A stretch of DNA of 64,000 nt from Denitromonas sp. (GTDB lineage Bacteria; Pseudomonadota; Gammaproteobacteria; Burkholderiales; Rhodocyclaceae). The notes beneath the pieces were generated by a model, which saw nothing but the letters and a program-made list of their open reading frames with translations, was not told the DNA's origin and made no database searches. Below are positions 53,749 to 61,928 of this stretch, in pieces (position 1 is the first letter of the stretch; every line of letters begins with the position of its first letter). The stretch lies in assembly GCF_034676725.1 (NCBI RefSeq), contig NZ_JAUCBR010000004.1, positions 4,058,001 to 4,122,000 of the forward strand, read 5' to 3'. The position numbers and the translations under genes are program-made.

Positions 53749-53830
53749 TGATCGATTTTCAGTGCCATGCGCTTCGTCATCGTTGGACGTCGGCTCATCG
53801 GCCATACCGGTCAGATGGATGACGACTAAG

Positions 53831-53939
53831 CTACGGCAGGTATTCGTACATCAGGCGCCATTGGCGGTCGTGCGGTTCCGAAGATTCGCCTTTGGACCCC
53901 GTCGAACACAAATTGCCAACCTGGATGACCAACCCAGCC
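53831..53939 (-). pseudogene. Remnant tail of an unidentified gene
   Basis: Directly past the truncated toxin anchor, another minus-strand frame reads about 35 residues ending SSEPHDRQWRLMYEYLP and a stop. It looks like a real C-terminus (mixed composition, not arginine-rich) but has no start of its own. It may be what remains of a toxin or immunity gene of the fourth module. The function is unknown. Confidence 0.25.
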
Positions 53940-54374
53940 TCAGAGCAAGGGCCACTGCGCCGCCTGCATGAAGCCGCCGCCCTGCACGGTGTCGCCCCAG
54001 ATCTTGAGCGTGCCGCCCTCGACCTCACGCTTTTCGTAGTAGTAAGCGTTGCGCTTCTGGTTCTGGAGTTCTTCGGCATCGATCGACAGCTGTCCGTCAG
54101 TGAGGACGAAGCCGGTGTTGTCGATGTGGCGGGCGGTGAGCGCGATGGCCACATCGCCGTCGAGCTTACCGCCGGGCAGATTGATCAGCTGCTGTTGCCA
54201 GGACTCGGGCAGGTACACCGTGGGGGTGAGCGATCCGCCCTGATTGACGTACCACAGCACCGGAGCGCCGAGCTGGGCTTGCTGGGCGGGGGTGAGTTCG
54301 CCGCCGGCGGGGATGCCGTGTTCGATGGCAAAGGCGGCGCCGTTGGCGGCGAGGATGGCGTTGGGCTTCCTACG
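53940..54374 (-). pseudogene. Module D: truncated CdiA-like anchor fragment
   Basis: The frame is open from 54374 to a stop at 53940. From about 54362 it reads the same anchor as the other modules (HGIPAGGELTPAQQAQLGAP, VLWYVNQGGSLTPTVYLPES, GGTLKIWGDTVQGGGFMQAA). After QAAQW the other copies continue with (N/A)LN(A/V)D; here it ends PLL and stop. The pretoxin and toxin parts are gone and there is no start codon. It is a decayed cassette, sited just past the immunity gene of module C. Confidence 0.85.
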
Positions 54375-54438
54375 TCACCCCAATCTCCGCTGGTAGTCGT
54401 CGGGCCTCACTGCCTTTTCGGAGCTGGACCGTGACGAT

Positions 54439-54948
54439 TTATAGTCGCCCAACGCTGAAGTGTTCGTCATCGAATTTCCCGGTTCGCGGGTCGAAGTAGC
54501 GGCACTCGAACGTGTCGCAACCGTAGCCGATATGAGCCCACATCCAAGGGGTTTCCCCGTCTTCAATCCCGTCGCCACGACCACATCCCACGTTCCAAAA
54601 ACCGTCTGGTTGCATTCGGTGGATCTGCTCGGGTGTGAGGGTCGTGCCCGGGAGTGAGCGGGCGAGCGCCGGCGGCGGTATCAACTGGCAGCGAAGAGTG
54701 CCATCTGCGTTGTAGATGGCGGCGTTGTTGGGGTGTTGGAATGGCGCATCAGGCCATTTTGGGAAATCGAGTACGAACGCGTCTTGCAAAGGCGCTATAC
54801 AGACTCCGATCGCAAAGTCATATGCAAGTCGGTGTGGCCCATCATCAGCGTCCCACTCTAGGCCACGTTTCGAACCCGTTCTCCACTCGGATTTAGGAAC
54901 TGATTTTCCGTCTTTGGTGAGGAAGCAAATATTCCGCATGGTGTTCAT
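54439..54948 (-). CDS. Candidate immunity protein of toxin module C
   Basis: A 169-residue protein (MNTMRNICFLTKDGKSVPKS) whose ATG overlaps the module C stop by four bases (ATGA). It has no signal peptide; ICIAPLQDAF-like and AFVLDFPKWPDAPF segments suggest a compact cytosolic protein. No immunity family is recognised. Calling it immunity rests on size, coupling to the toxin stop and its being unique to this module. Confidence 0.65.
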   Translation of the reverse strand: MNTMRNICFLTKDGKSVPKSEWRTGSKRGLEWDADDGPHRLAYDFAIGVCIAPLQDAFVLDFPKWPDAPFQHPNNAAIYNADGTLRCQLIPPPALARSLPGTTLTPEQIHRMQPDGFWNVGCGRGDGIEDGETPWMWAHIGYGCDTFECRYFDPRTGKFDDEHFSVGRL

Positions 54949-57530
54949 GGTTGAGAGCCTCGGCTGATCGGTGCTGCTTGCTGCGAAGGGTCACCAATCC
55001 GATATTCGCTGCGCCCTTCTAGAAAGCTTTCCCACAGTGGATCTCGTGTCAAGGGGTCAAGGGTTTCTTTGCGCGTATCGATCAAGAACTCAACCTGCTT
55101 TCCGCCGCCAGCGTATCGCAATTCGCCGTCCGGTGTTGTTTGCGGCCCGGCGATGCCTTGCCGGGTGGGGAGAGGCTGCTTGACCGAATATTCTCGGATA
55201 ACGATGTCATCTAGTTGCGTAACACCATTGATCGGCTGCTTCTCAATGAGATTTTTATACTCCGGCAAGAGCCCCAGCGCCTGACGCGCCTCGTTCAGAT
55301 CAGTATAGATCCTCTGAGTCGCCCAACCGCCCGGGCTCGGAGCGAGCTTGTTCTCGATGATGAACACGGTCTCTCCTGGTGGCATGACGACGTCTCTGAC
55401 CATGGTGCCGGGCATATAGGGCGCATTCGCATTGCGCGTCAAGGACAGGTAACCGTTGACCGCGTCCGCGCTGTTCGAATTGTTGTGTTTGAACAGTGAA
55501 ACACCGTTGATGGCGATCAGCTCGTCAGGTGAGTAGGCGGCGATCTTGGTGACAAGCTCCGCCGATGGCGTGCTACCGCCGGTAAGTTTGCGCAGGAAGA
55601 AGCCCCCACCGATGCCTAGCCCCACCGGCAAAGCATCACCGGCCACCGCCTCGGCAGTAAAGATGCTCGCCTGATTGGCGCACAGCATCAGGTTGGTGGC
55701 GCATGATCGAAGCATTGCCATGCCAGCCACGGCAGCCTGCGGCACGGTAATGGCTGCGACGCCGAGCGCGGCTGTGCCCAGCATGATTTCACCCGCCAGG
55801 CGCTGACCGTCGGATGGGCCGTTGGCGGCCTGGAACAACGCGGCAAGATCCGCCTCCGCCTTGGCGAGATAATGCTGATAGTAGGTGTCGCCGAGACGAT
55901 CATGTGCCTCGGCCAGTGCGACGACACCCTGCATCAGGTCGATGTAGAGTTGGGCGCAGGTGTTTTGCGCGTAGCAGTTCTGAATACGCCGAGCGTTGTC
56001 ATCACTGGCCATGTCGAATACGGCGCGATAGCTACGGCAGGCCGTATCGGCCGGCGCGCACTCTTCGACGGCCGCGGCGAGCTTTTCGACATCGGTGTGT
56101 TTCAGGTAATTGTTGGCCGTTGCGTTGAGCGCCGCGTTGCCGCCGGCCAAGGCGTCGCGCCCGGCGGCGCTGGCAACGATGCTGCCGGCAATCATCGACA
56201 CCGCCTGGAGCGCCATTTGGCGCGCGTTGCCATTGAGGCCCAGTGCTTCGTCCAGTGGTTGGTCGACCAAGGTTGCCGTCATCGCGCCCAACGCCCCTGC
56301 CAGCGGATCGCCGCCGCGGGCCGACTCGACCATCGCCCCCAGCACCCCATGCGCCAGCGTGTGGCCGACACTCCCCGGCGGGCCGAAGTTGCCGTCACCG
56401 ATGTAGCCGGCGCCGGCGGCCGAGCCCTCGTTGATCATTGCGTTGATCAACGCATCCTTGAAGCTGGTGCCGTACACCGCGCTCTGGATGGCGGCCTGGG
56501 AGGCGATGTTCAGCGCGGTGCCGGTAGTGGCGCTGATGGTGTTGTTGGCGACCGCGCCATCGATCTGGCCGCCCACATACTGGCTGACCATCGACACCGC
56601 AAAGCTCTTGGCCCCCACACGCCGGGAGGCGTTGATGTCGCCGGTGGCGTCATACGTGTAGTACTGGTCCCAACTCGCTGCAGCCCCCGCGCCGGCATAG
56701 GGCCCGCCGAAGAACGTGGCCACCATGGTGACGATGGTCTTGCCGATGGCGTACAGGGCGGGGCTGTTCTGCACCTGTTCGTCGACATAGTTCTGACCGG
56801 GCTGGGCCGCGATGGCCTTCATGATGTTGCGGTCGGTCGGGGCGAACTGGGCGACGGTGGTGTCTTTGATCCAGCTCGCCAGGTTCCAGCCGCGCCGGTC
56901 TTTCTTGAACTCGGTTTTGAGGTTGTCTTGTGCCGTCTCGTAGGTGAAGTTGTTGCCAAGAATCGCGCGGATTTCGGCTTCGAAGGCGGCGGTGCGCTCA
57001 GCTGTTTGGGCCGCATCCGCGCCGGTGACGATGAACTCGCCCGAGCGCGAATAGACCTTGTCGGCGTTCAGAGCCCACTGCGCCGCCTGCATGAAGCCGC
57101 CGCCCTGCACGGTGTCGCCCGAGATCTTGAGCGTGCCTCCCTCGACCTTGCGCTTTTCGTAGTAGTAGGCGTTGCGCTTTTGGTTCTCGAGTTCTTCGGC
57201 ATCGATCGACAGCTGTCCGTCAGTGAGGACGAAGCCGGTGGTGTCGATGTGGCGGGCGGTGAGCGCGATGGCCACCTCACCATCGAGCTTTCCGCCGGGC
57301 AAGTTGATGAGTTGCTGTTGCCAGGACGCGGGTAGGTACACCGTGGGGGTGAGCGATCCGCCTTGATTGACGTACCACAGCGCCGGCGCGCCGAGCTGGG
57401 CTTGCTGGGCGGGGCTGAGTGCGCCGCCGACGGGGATGCCGTGCTCGATGGCAAAGGCGGCGCCGTTGGCGGCGAGGATGGCTTGTTGCTGGTCGGCCGG
57501 GGACTGGCCGGTGGTGGCGTAGGACGGATT
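54945..57530 (-). CDS. Module C: displaced CdiA-like C-terminal fragment with distinct pretoxin and toxin tail
   Basis: The frame is open for 861 codons from 57530, just after an in-frame TGA, and has no obvious start. It opens with the shared anchor (GQSPADQQQAIL, LWYVNQGGSL, GGGFMQAAQW), then a pretoxin region unlike that of modules A and B (DRRGWNLASWIKDTTVAQF, with NATANNYLKH near 56110, the NN-containing boundary motif of such toxins). The variable tail has paired cysteines, a hydrophobic stretch (LGTAALGVAAITVPQAAVAG) and an end with EYSVKQPLPTRQGIAGPQ and YAGGGKQVEFL. That end resembles TNT-type NAD glycohydrolase toxins, as an inference only. Module C may be silent until it recombines into the main gene. 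Confidence 0.8.
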   Translation of the reverse strand, partial: NPSYATTGQSPADQQQAILAANGAAFAIEHGIPVGGALSPAQQAQLGAPALWYVNQGGSLTPTVYLPASWQQQLINLPGGKLDGEVAIALTARHIDTTGFVLTDGQLSIDAEELENQKRNAYYYEKRKVEGGTLKISGDTVQGGGFMQAAQWALNADKVYSRSGEFIVTGADAAQTAERTAAFEAEIRAILGNNFTYETAQDNLKTEFKKDRRGWNLASWIKDTTVAQFAPTDRNIMKAIAAQPGQNYVDEQVQNSPALYAIGKTIVTMVATFFGGPYAGAGAAASWDQYYTYDATGDINASRRVGAKSFAVSMVSQYVGGQIDGAVANNTISATTGTALNIASQAAIQSAVYGTSFKDALINAMINEGSAAGAGYIGDGNFGPPGSVGHTLAHGVLGAMVESARGGDPLAGALGAMTATLVDQPLDEALGLNGNARQMALQAVSMIAGSIVASAAGRDALAGGNAALNATANNYLKHTDVEKLAAAVEECAPADTACRSYRAVFDMASDDNARRIQNCYAQNTCAQLYIDLMQGVVALAEAHDRLGDTYYQHYLAKAEADLAALFQAANGPSDGQRLAGEIMLGTAALGVAAITVPQAAVAGMAMLRSCATNLMLCANQASIFTAEAVAGDALPVGLGIGGGFFLRKLTGGSTPSAELVTKIAAYSPDELIAINGVSLFKHNNSNSADAVNGYLSLTRNANAPYMPGTMVRDVVMPPGETVFIIENKLAPSPGGWATQRIYTDLNEARQALGLLPEYKNLIEKQPINGVTQLDDIVIREYSVKQPLPTRQGIAGPQTTPDGELRYAGGGKQVEFLIDTRKETLDPLTRDPLWESFLEGRSEYRIGDPSQQAAPISRGSQP

Positions 57531-57576
57531 TCAACCCGCCACGGTGTTGCTGGGTAGGTGATCGGCCTCCTTCCGG

Positions 57577-57668
57577 TCAACCGCGCTCACGCCCGAACAG
57601 GCGTTGCCAGACGCCCGGCTTGGCTTCGATGCGAATCGGATGTATGCCGTCCTCCCCTTTCTGGCAAG
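57577..57668 (-). pseudogene. Short gene-tail remnant between modules B and C
   Basis: Just after the module B immunity gene, a minus-strand frame reads QKGEDGIHPIRIEAKPGVW and ends QRLFGRERG-stop. There is no start. The composition is protein-like, so it may be the last part of an older immunity or toxin gene. Between it and module C lies TAGGACGGATTTCAACCCGC, a form I recall as a dispersed short repeat in related genomes. Confidence 0.3.
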
Positions 57669-58025
57669 TCAACTGTCGCCCATCACCTGTTCCTTCGATT
57701 CCAGATATTCATTCAGGGCCACTGGATCCCGATCAAAACACTTCTCCCAGAATCCAGTTTGACCGAAGGGCTCTGGCCCCAGATCAATTGCGGTTGATCG
57801 AACCGCTAGTACCTTCCAACATTTCGGCAGTGTGCTGTCGATCACATCGAACAATGACGCTCTAAACACGACAGGTTGCCCGCTATCCTCGCTCGCAACT
57901 CGAAACCCGATCTCGTCAGAGCTATATTGCTCCACGGAAAGCACAACATAGGATTTCCCGTGAAGAAGCCAACCATGCAAGTTCTCGGCTTGAAGGTCGA
58001 CGTCATTGCGTAGAGATATTTTCAT
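57669..58025 (-). CDS. Candidate immunity protein of toxin module B
   Basis: A 118-residue protein starting MKISLRNDVDLQAENLHGWL. Its ATG overlaps the module B toxin stop by four bases. It is mildly acidic, with no signal peptide, and of unknown family; YVVLSVEQYSSDEIGFRV suggests a small beta-rich domain. A GTG two codons earlier is also possible. The coupling to the toxin is the main evidence. Confidence 0.65.
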   Translation of the reverse strand: MKISLRNDVDLQAENLHGWLLHGKSYVVLSVEQYSSDEIGFRVASEDSGQPVVFRASLFDVIDSTLPKCWKVLAVRSTAIDLGPEPFGQTGFWEKCFDRDPVALNEYLESKEQVMGDS

Positions 58026-61000
58026 GGCCACGCCCCGTTGTGATTAAACACAGCTTTGAAGTCGTCCGCGAAGTGCGTCGCGCCAGTCTTCAGGTTTTGA
58101 TAAAAGTGGACTTGGAATGGCCCTGACGGACTTTTGAATGTCTGCGAAGTCATCTTGGCCCAATCGGTGATTTTGCTTCCATCGGTAGTCAGAGCCTTCA
58201 CAAGCGCTGGATTATTCAGCTGACTTCCTGGGATAGCCACCTTCGATCCAGCGATGACTTCAGCCCGCAAGCCTCCATTCACAAAGATCGATGCAGCCTC
58301 GCTATGCGTTAGCTGCTGAGCCAACCGAGGTCCGTTCGCAATGTTCTGAGCGCCATTTACACTCCACCGCCCAACAATCTCCGCCTCCAACACCGACGAC
58401 ACCGGCAGAAGCCCCAGGGCAACCTCTGCCGCCAGTCTATACGGCACCAAGCGTTCCGCAATATCGGGGGCCGCCAGAATCTGGTCGATCTGGGCGATGC
58501 TGCGTTGCGCGTCGGTGACGCAAGCGGGATTGGCGGTGCAGGCGTTCGAGCCGTCGAGCAGGGTTTGCAGGCGGGACTTTTCCTGTCCGAGCACGATCTG
58601 GGTCGAGATCAGCTCGATGCCCTCAACCGCTTCGCTACGATTCTCACGATCGACCACCTGCATCTGCGCCAGGATTTCTCGACGCTCGGCCACTGTTTGC
58701 GCCCCAGCCAGCCGCGCATACTTTTCCTCGATGTTCTCCTGCGTCAGGAAGTTGTTGAAGGTCTCGTTCTGTGCTGCACCAATGGCCGTGCCCTCGTCCT
58801 TGCCCGCTGCACGGGCCACCAGCCCCGCCATGAGGGTGGCAATGGCTGCGTGCTGGGCCGTGCGTGTGGTTTCGTCGGTGGCGCTGGTGAAGTCGTCCGC
58901 CAAGGGGTTGATCAGTGCCGCCGTGGCCGCGCCCAGCGCGGCGGCGGCCGGGTCCTCGCCGCGCAGTTCGGCCGCCGCCGCACCGACCATGGCGTGGTAG
59001 ATCACGTTGCCGGGGGTGAGCGCATCGGTGTTGCGTCCCACCGTGTTCGCCCCGATCGCGGCCACGTCATTGATCAGATTGTTCTTGAGGGCATCGCCGA
59101 AGCTCGTGCCGTAGATCGCACTGCTGACACCGGCGTTGACCACCGCCCGACCGGCCAGGCCGGCGAAGCGGGTTGCGTCGATGCCCGAGGTGCCATCGGC
59201 CACCGACTGCTGCGTGCCGCTCAGGCTGCCCACGCCGGCCATCTGGTTGAGGCTTTGGCCGTCAAAGACCGGGGCGTTGGTGAGACCGGCGGTAAAGCCG
59301 GACACCGCACCGCTCTTGAGCGCGCTGTTCCAGTCGACCTGCCCGGTGGCCACTGATTGGCCGATGGCGTTGGACAGCGTGCCAGTCACGAAGCTGCCAA
59401 TGGCCATATTGCCCAGGCCGGCGGTGGTGGTTGCCGTGGCGGCGGCGAACGTCGTTCCGGCCGCCGCACCGGCGATATTGCCGATCAGTGCCGAAATGGC
59501 CGGGCCGATAAACATCGAGGCGACAATGACCACCACCGCTGCGATCAAGCCCATGCCGCCGGAGTCGGCCTTGAACTTGGTTTGCAGCTTGTCGTGGGCT
59601 TCTTCAAAGACAAAGCTGTCGCCCAATTCAGCACGGATCTGGGCTTCAAAGGCGGATGTCAGTGATGCCGTCTCGGCCGCATCTGCTCCGGTCACCACGA
59701 ACTCACCCGAGCGCGAGTAGACCTTGTCGGCGTTCAGATTCCACTGCGCCGCCTGCATGAAGCCGCCGCCCTGCACGGTGTCGCCCCAGATCTTGAGCGT
59801 GCCGCCCTCGACATCGCGCTTCTCGTAGTAATAGGCGTTGCGCTTCTGGTTCTCGAGCGCTTCGGCGTCGATCGACAGCTGACCGTCGCTGATGACGAAG
59901 CCGGTGTTGTCGACGTGGCGGGCGGTCAGCGAGATGGCCACGTCGCCGTCGAGCTTGCCGCCGGGCAGGTTGATCAGTTGCTGTTGCCAGGACGCGGGCA
60001 GATACACCGTGGGGATGAGCGATCCGCCTTGATTGACGTACCACAGCACCGGGGCACCGAGCTGGGCTTGCTGGGCGGGGGTGAGTGCGCCGCCGACGGG
60101 GATACCGTGTTCGAGGGCGAAGGCGGCGCCGTTGGCGGCGAGGATGGCTTGTTGTTGATCGGCCGGGGACTGGCCGGTGGCGGGGTCCCAGGTGAGGCCG
60201 GGCAGGATCCAGGCGCGGCCGGTGGTGGCGAGGAAGGCGTTGCGTAGCGCGGCTTGTTCTTCGGCCGGGGTGAGCGCAAAGGGCGCGCTGCTGGCCAGCG
60301 CTGGCGGCAGGACCTGCATGAGCGCGGCGCCGCTGTAGGTGCCTGCGCCAGTGGTGCCGGCCGTGCCGTAGTTGGCCACGGCAATCGTCGAGGGCGGGAG
60401 CTGGGGCGCGCCGGTGCGCTGGTAGTAGTCCTTGACGGTATCGAAGCCGTTGCGGATGTCGTCGGCCTTGACGACGATGGCGGCGGCGTTGATGTTGCCG
60501 GTGTTGATGAATTTCGAGAGCGCGGGCGGGGCGGCGTCGACGCTGCCCGCGCCTTGGGTGATGGCCTGTGCGAGTGTGGCCGTGACCGACGGTGTGTTGG
60601 TGGGTGGCGATGAGGTGTTACTGGTGCCGCTGGTGGGTGCCGTGCTGTTGCCGGTGTTGCCCATGATGGCGGGCTGGCCGCTGCGCGGGTGGGTGTCGAC
60701 ACTGAAGACGTTGCCGGCCTGGATGTTGCCGGCGATGCTGCCGAGCGGGACGGTGCCGGCGGCGGTGCGCGACCAGTCGATGCTGGCCTCGCAAGTGGTG
60801 CATGACGTACCGCTGAATGCTTGCTGAAATGGCTTGGCGGAGTATTCGGCCGACCATGTCGCCTGATAGTCCCGTTGGCCGTTGAAGAAGTCGTTGGTGG
60901 CGATGTCGATGTTGCCGCCCGCCAGCGTTGTGGCGCCGACGTTGCTAAACACCGGGCTGTCGATGATCAGATCGCGGTCAGCTTCGATCAAGGCCGTGCT

Positions 61001-61711
61001 GGCAACCACTTCGGTGTCGGTGGTGCAGGTGCCGGTGTAGTTGGTCTTGCAGCCGGGATAGGGTTCGGGCGAGTCGGGCGCGAACATGATGGGCACGCAG
61101 TTGCCTGCGTTCGAGCCATCGCAAATCGGTGTGCCCTGGTAGCGAACGACTTCGTGCTGGGTGTCGATCTGTGCGGTGTTGATGACCTCCGTGGCGCTGA
61201 TGCGGATGTCGCGCCCGTGGAGGGTTTTCTGGTTTTCGAAGCCGGCGGACAGGGTGATGCTGAGGTCGCCCGTGGCGTCGAAGATGTCGCGGTTGATGTA
61301 GCGGGCGGTGCCCGACGGGCTGGGTGCGCCGGAGTCGGAGAGCAGCGCGGTACGCAGATCGTTGGGCGGATTGAAGAAGTCGGCTTCTGGCAGCAGGTAG
61401 AGGTTGCCCGCGGCGCTGAAGGTTTGCGTGCCCGACGAGGTGAATTCGTTTCGGTCACCCGGTGCGAAGACGAACAGGTCGCGGCTCGTGCTGATACTGC
61501 CGGGGCGATGTTGCGGTGTTTGGTAGGCCCCGGCGAATTGGCCGCGCTGGGCTTGCCAGACAAAGGCGTCGCGCCCGGCACTGAGGCTGCCGCCGTCGTT
61601 TTCGATCAGGTTGAAGTAGAGGTCTTGGCCTGCGGCAATGGCGCCGGTGTTGGCCAGCCGCGCGCCGGGGCCATTGCCGAACTGCGCGTAGAAGATTTCA
61701 CCGAGGTTCCA
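58022..61711 (-). CDS. Module B: displaced CdiA-like haemagglutinin/pretoxin/toxin fragment
   Basis: The frame is open for 1,229 codons from 61711 to the stop at 58022. Its first codon directly follows the TAG of the module A immunity gene in the same frame; the first ATG inside is at 61096. The first part is haemagglutinin-repeat sequence (NTGAIAAGQDLYFNLIENDG, GRDIRISATEV, TTLAGGNIDIATNDFF), then the anchor, a pretoxin nearly identical to module A (to NETFNNFLTQENIEEKYARL), and from about 58697 a private tail ending PFQVHFYQNLKTGATHFADD and a short basic/aromatic end. The tail type is known to me from other CdiA-like proteins, but its activity is not. It is 5'-truncated and probably a silent cassette or an orphan module. 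Confidence 0.85.
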   Translation of the reverse strand, partial: WNLGEIFYAQFGNGPGARLANTGAIAAGQDLYFNLIENDGGSLSAGRDAFVWQAQRGQFAGAYQTPQHRPGSISTSRDLFVFAPGDRNEFTSSGTQTFSAAGNLYLLPEADFFNPPNDLRTALLSDSGAPSPSGTARYINRDIFDATGDLSITLSAGFENQKTLHGRDIRISATEVINTAQIDTQHEVVRYQGTPICDGSNAGNCVPIMFAPDSPEPYPGCKTNYTGTCTTDTEVVASTALIEADRDLIIDSPVFSNVGATTLAGGNIDIATNDFFNGQRDYQATWSAEYSAKPFQQAFSGTSCTTCEASIDWSRTAAGTVPLGSIAGNIQAGNVFSVDTHPRSGQPAIMGNTGNSTAPTSGTSNTSSPPTNTPSVTATLAQAITQGAGSVDAAPPALSKFINTGNINAAAIVVKADDIRNGFDTVKDYYQRTGAPQLPPSTIAVANYGTAGTTGAGTYSGAALMQVLPPALASSAPFALTPAEEQAALRNAFLATTGRAWILPGLTWDPATGQSPADQQQAILAANGAAFALEHGIPVGGALTPAQQAQLGAPVLWYVNQGGSLIPTVYLPASWQQQLINLPGGKLDGDVAISLTARHVDNTGFVISDGQLSIDAEALENQKRNAYYYEKRDVEGGTLKIWGDTVQGGGFMQAAQWNLNADKVYSRSGEFVVTGADAAETASLTSAFEAQIRAELGDSFVFEEAHDKLQTKFKADSGGMGLIAAVVVIVASMFIGPAISALIGNIAGAAAGTTFAAATATTTAGLGNMAIGSFVTGTLSNAIGQSVATGQVDWNSALKSGAVSGFTAGLTNAPVFDGQSLNQMAGVGSLSGTQQSVADGTSGIDATRFAGLAGRAVVNAGVSSAIYGTSFGDALKNNLINDVAAIGANTVGRNTDALTPGNVIYHAMVGAAAAELRGEDPAAAALGAATAALINPLADDFTSATDETTRTAQHAAIATLMAGLVARAAGKDEGTAIGAAQNETFNNFLTQENIEEKYARLAGAQTVAERREILAQMQVVDRENRSEAVEGIELISTQIVLGQEKSRLQTLLDGSNACTANPACVTDAQRSIAQIDQILAAPDIAERLVPYRLAAEVALGLLPVSSVLEAEIVGRWSVNGAQNIANGPRLAQQLTHSEAASIFVNGGLRAEVIAGSKVAIPGSQLNNPALVKALTTDGSKITDWAKMTSQTFKSPSGPFQVHFYQNLKTGATHFADDFKAVFNHNGAWP

Positions 61712-61918
61712 CTACTCTTCAACTCCTTCGCTACTCAGCAGAGCGTTCAATTCTGTCGCGAGCTTCGCCGCATCCTCGATCCGCACGCCCACGCGCAGTG
61801 GAAAGTCCCTTCGATCGAGCGCGGCGAAAGACTCTCGGAGGCACGCTCTCAAGATCAGCAACTCAAACTCGGTGAGTTCGAGTGTCAGTAACTCATTGTT
61901 GTTTCGGGATAACCTCAT
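61712..61918 (-). CDS. Candidate immunity protein of toxin module A
   Basis: A 68-residue protein (MRLSRNNNELLTLELTEFEL) starting ten bases after the module A toxin stop, with AGG at a suitable distance. It is acidic and helical (LLILRACLRESFAAL, EDAAKLATELNALL), a pattern I recall for small proteins next to CdiA-type toxins. The frame is open further upstream inside the toxin gene, but the ATG at 61918 is the natural start. Confidence 0.65.
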   Translation of the reverse strand: MRLSRNNNELLTLELTEFELLILRACLRESFAALDRRDFPLRVGVRIEDAAKLATELNALLSSEGVEE

Positions 61919-61928
61919 AACCTGGGTC

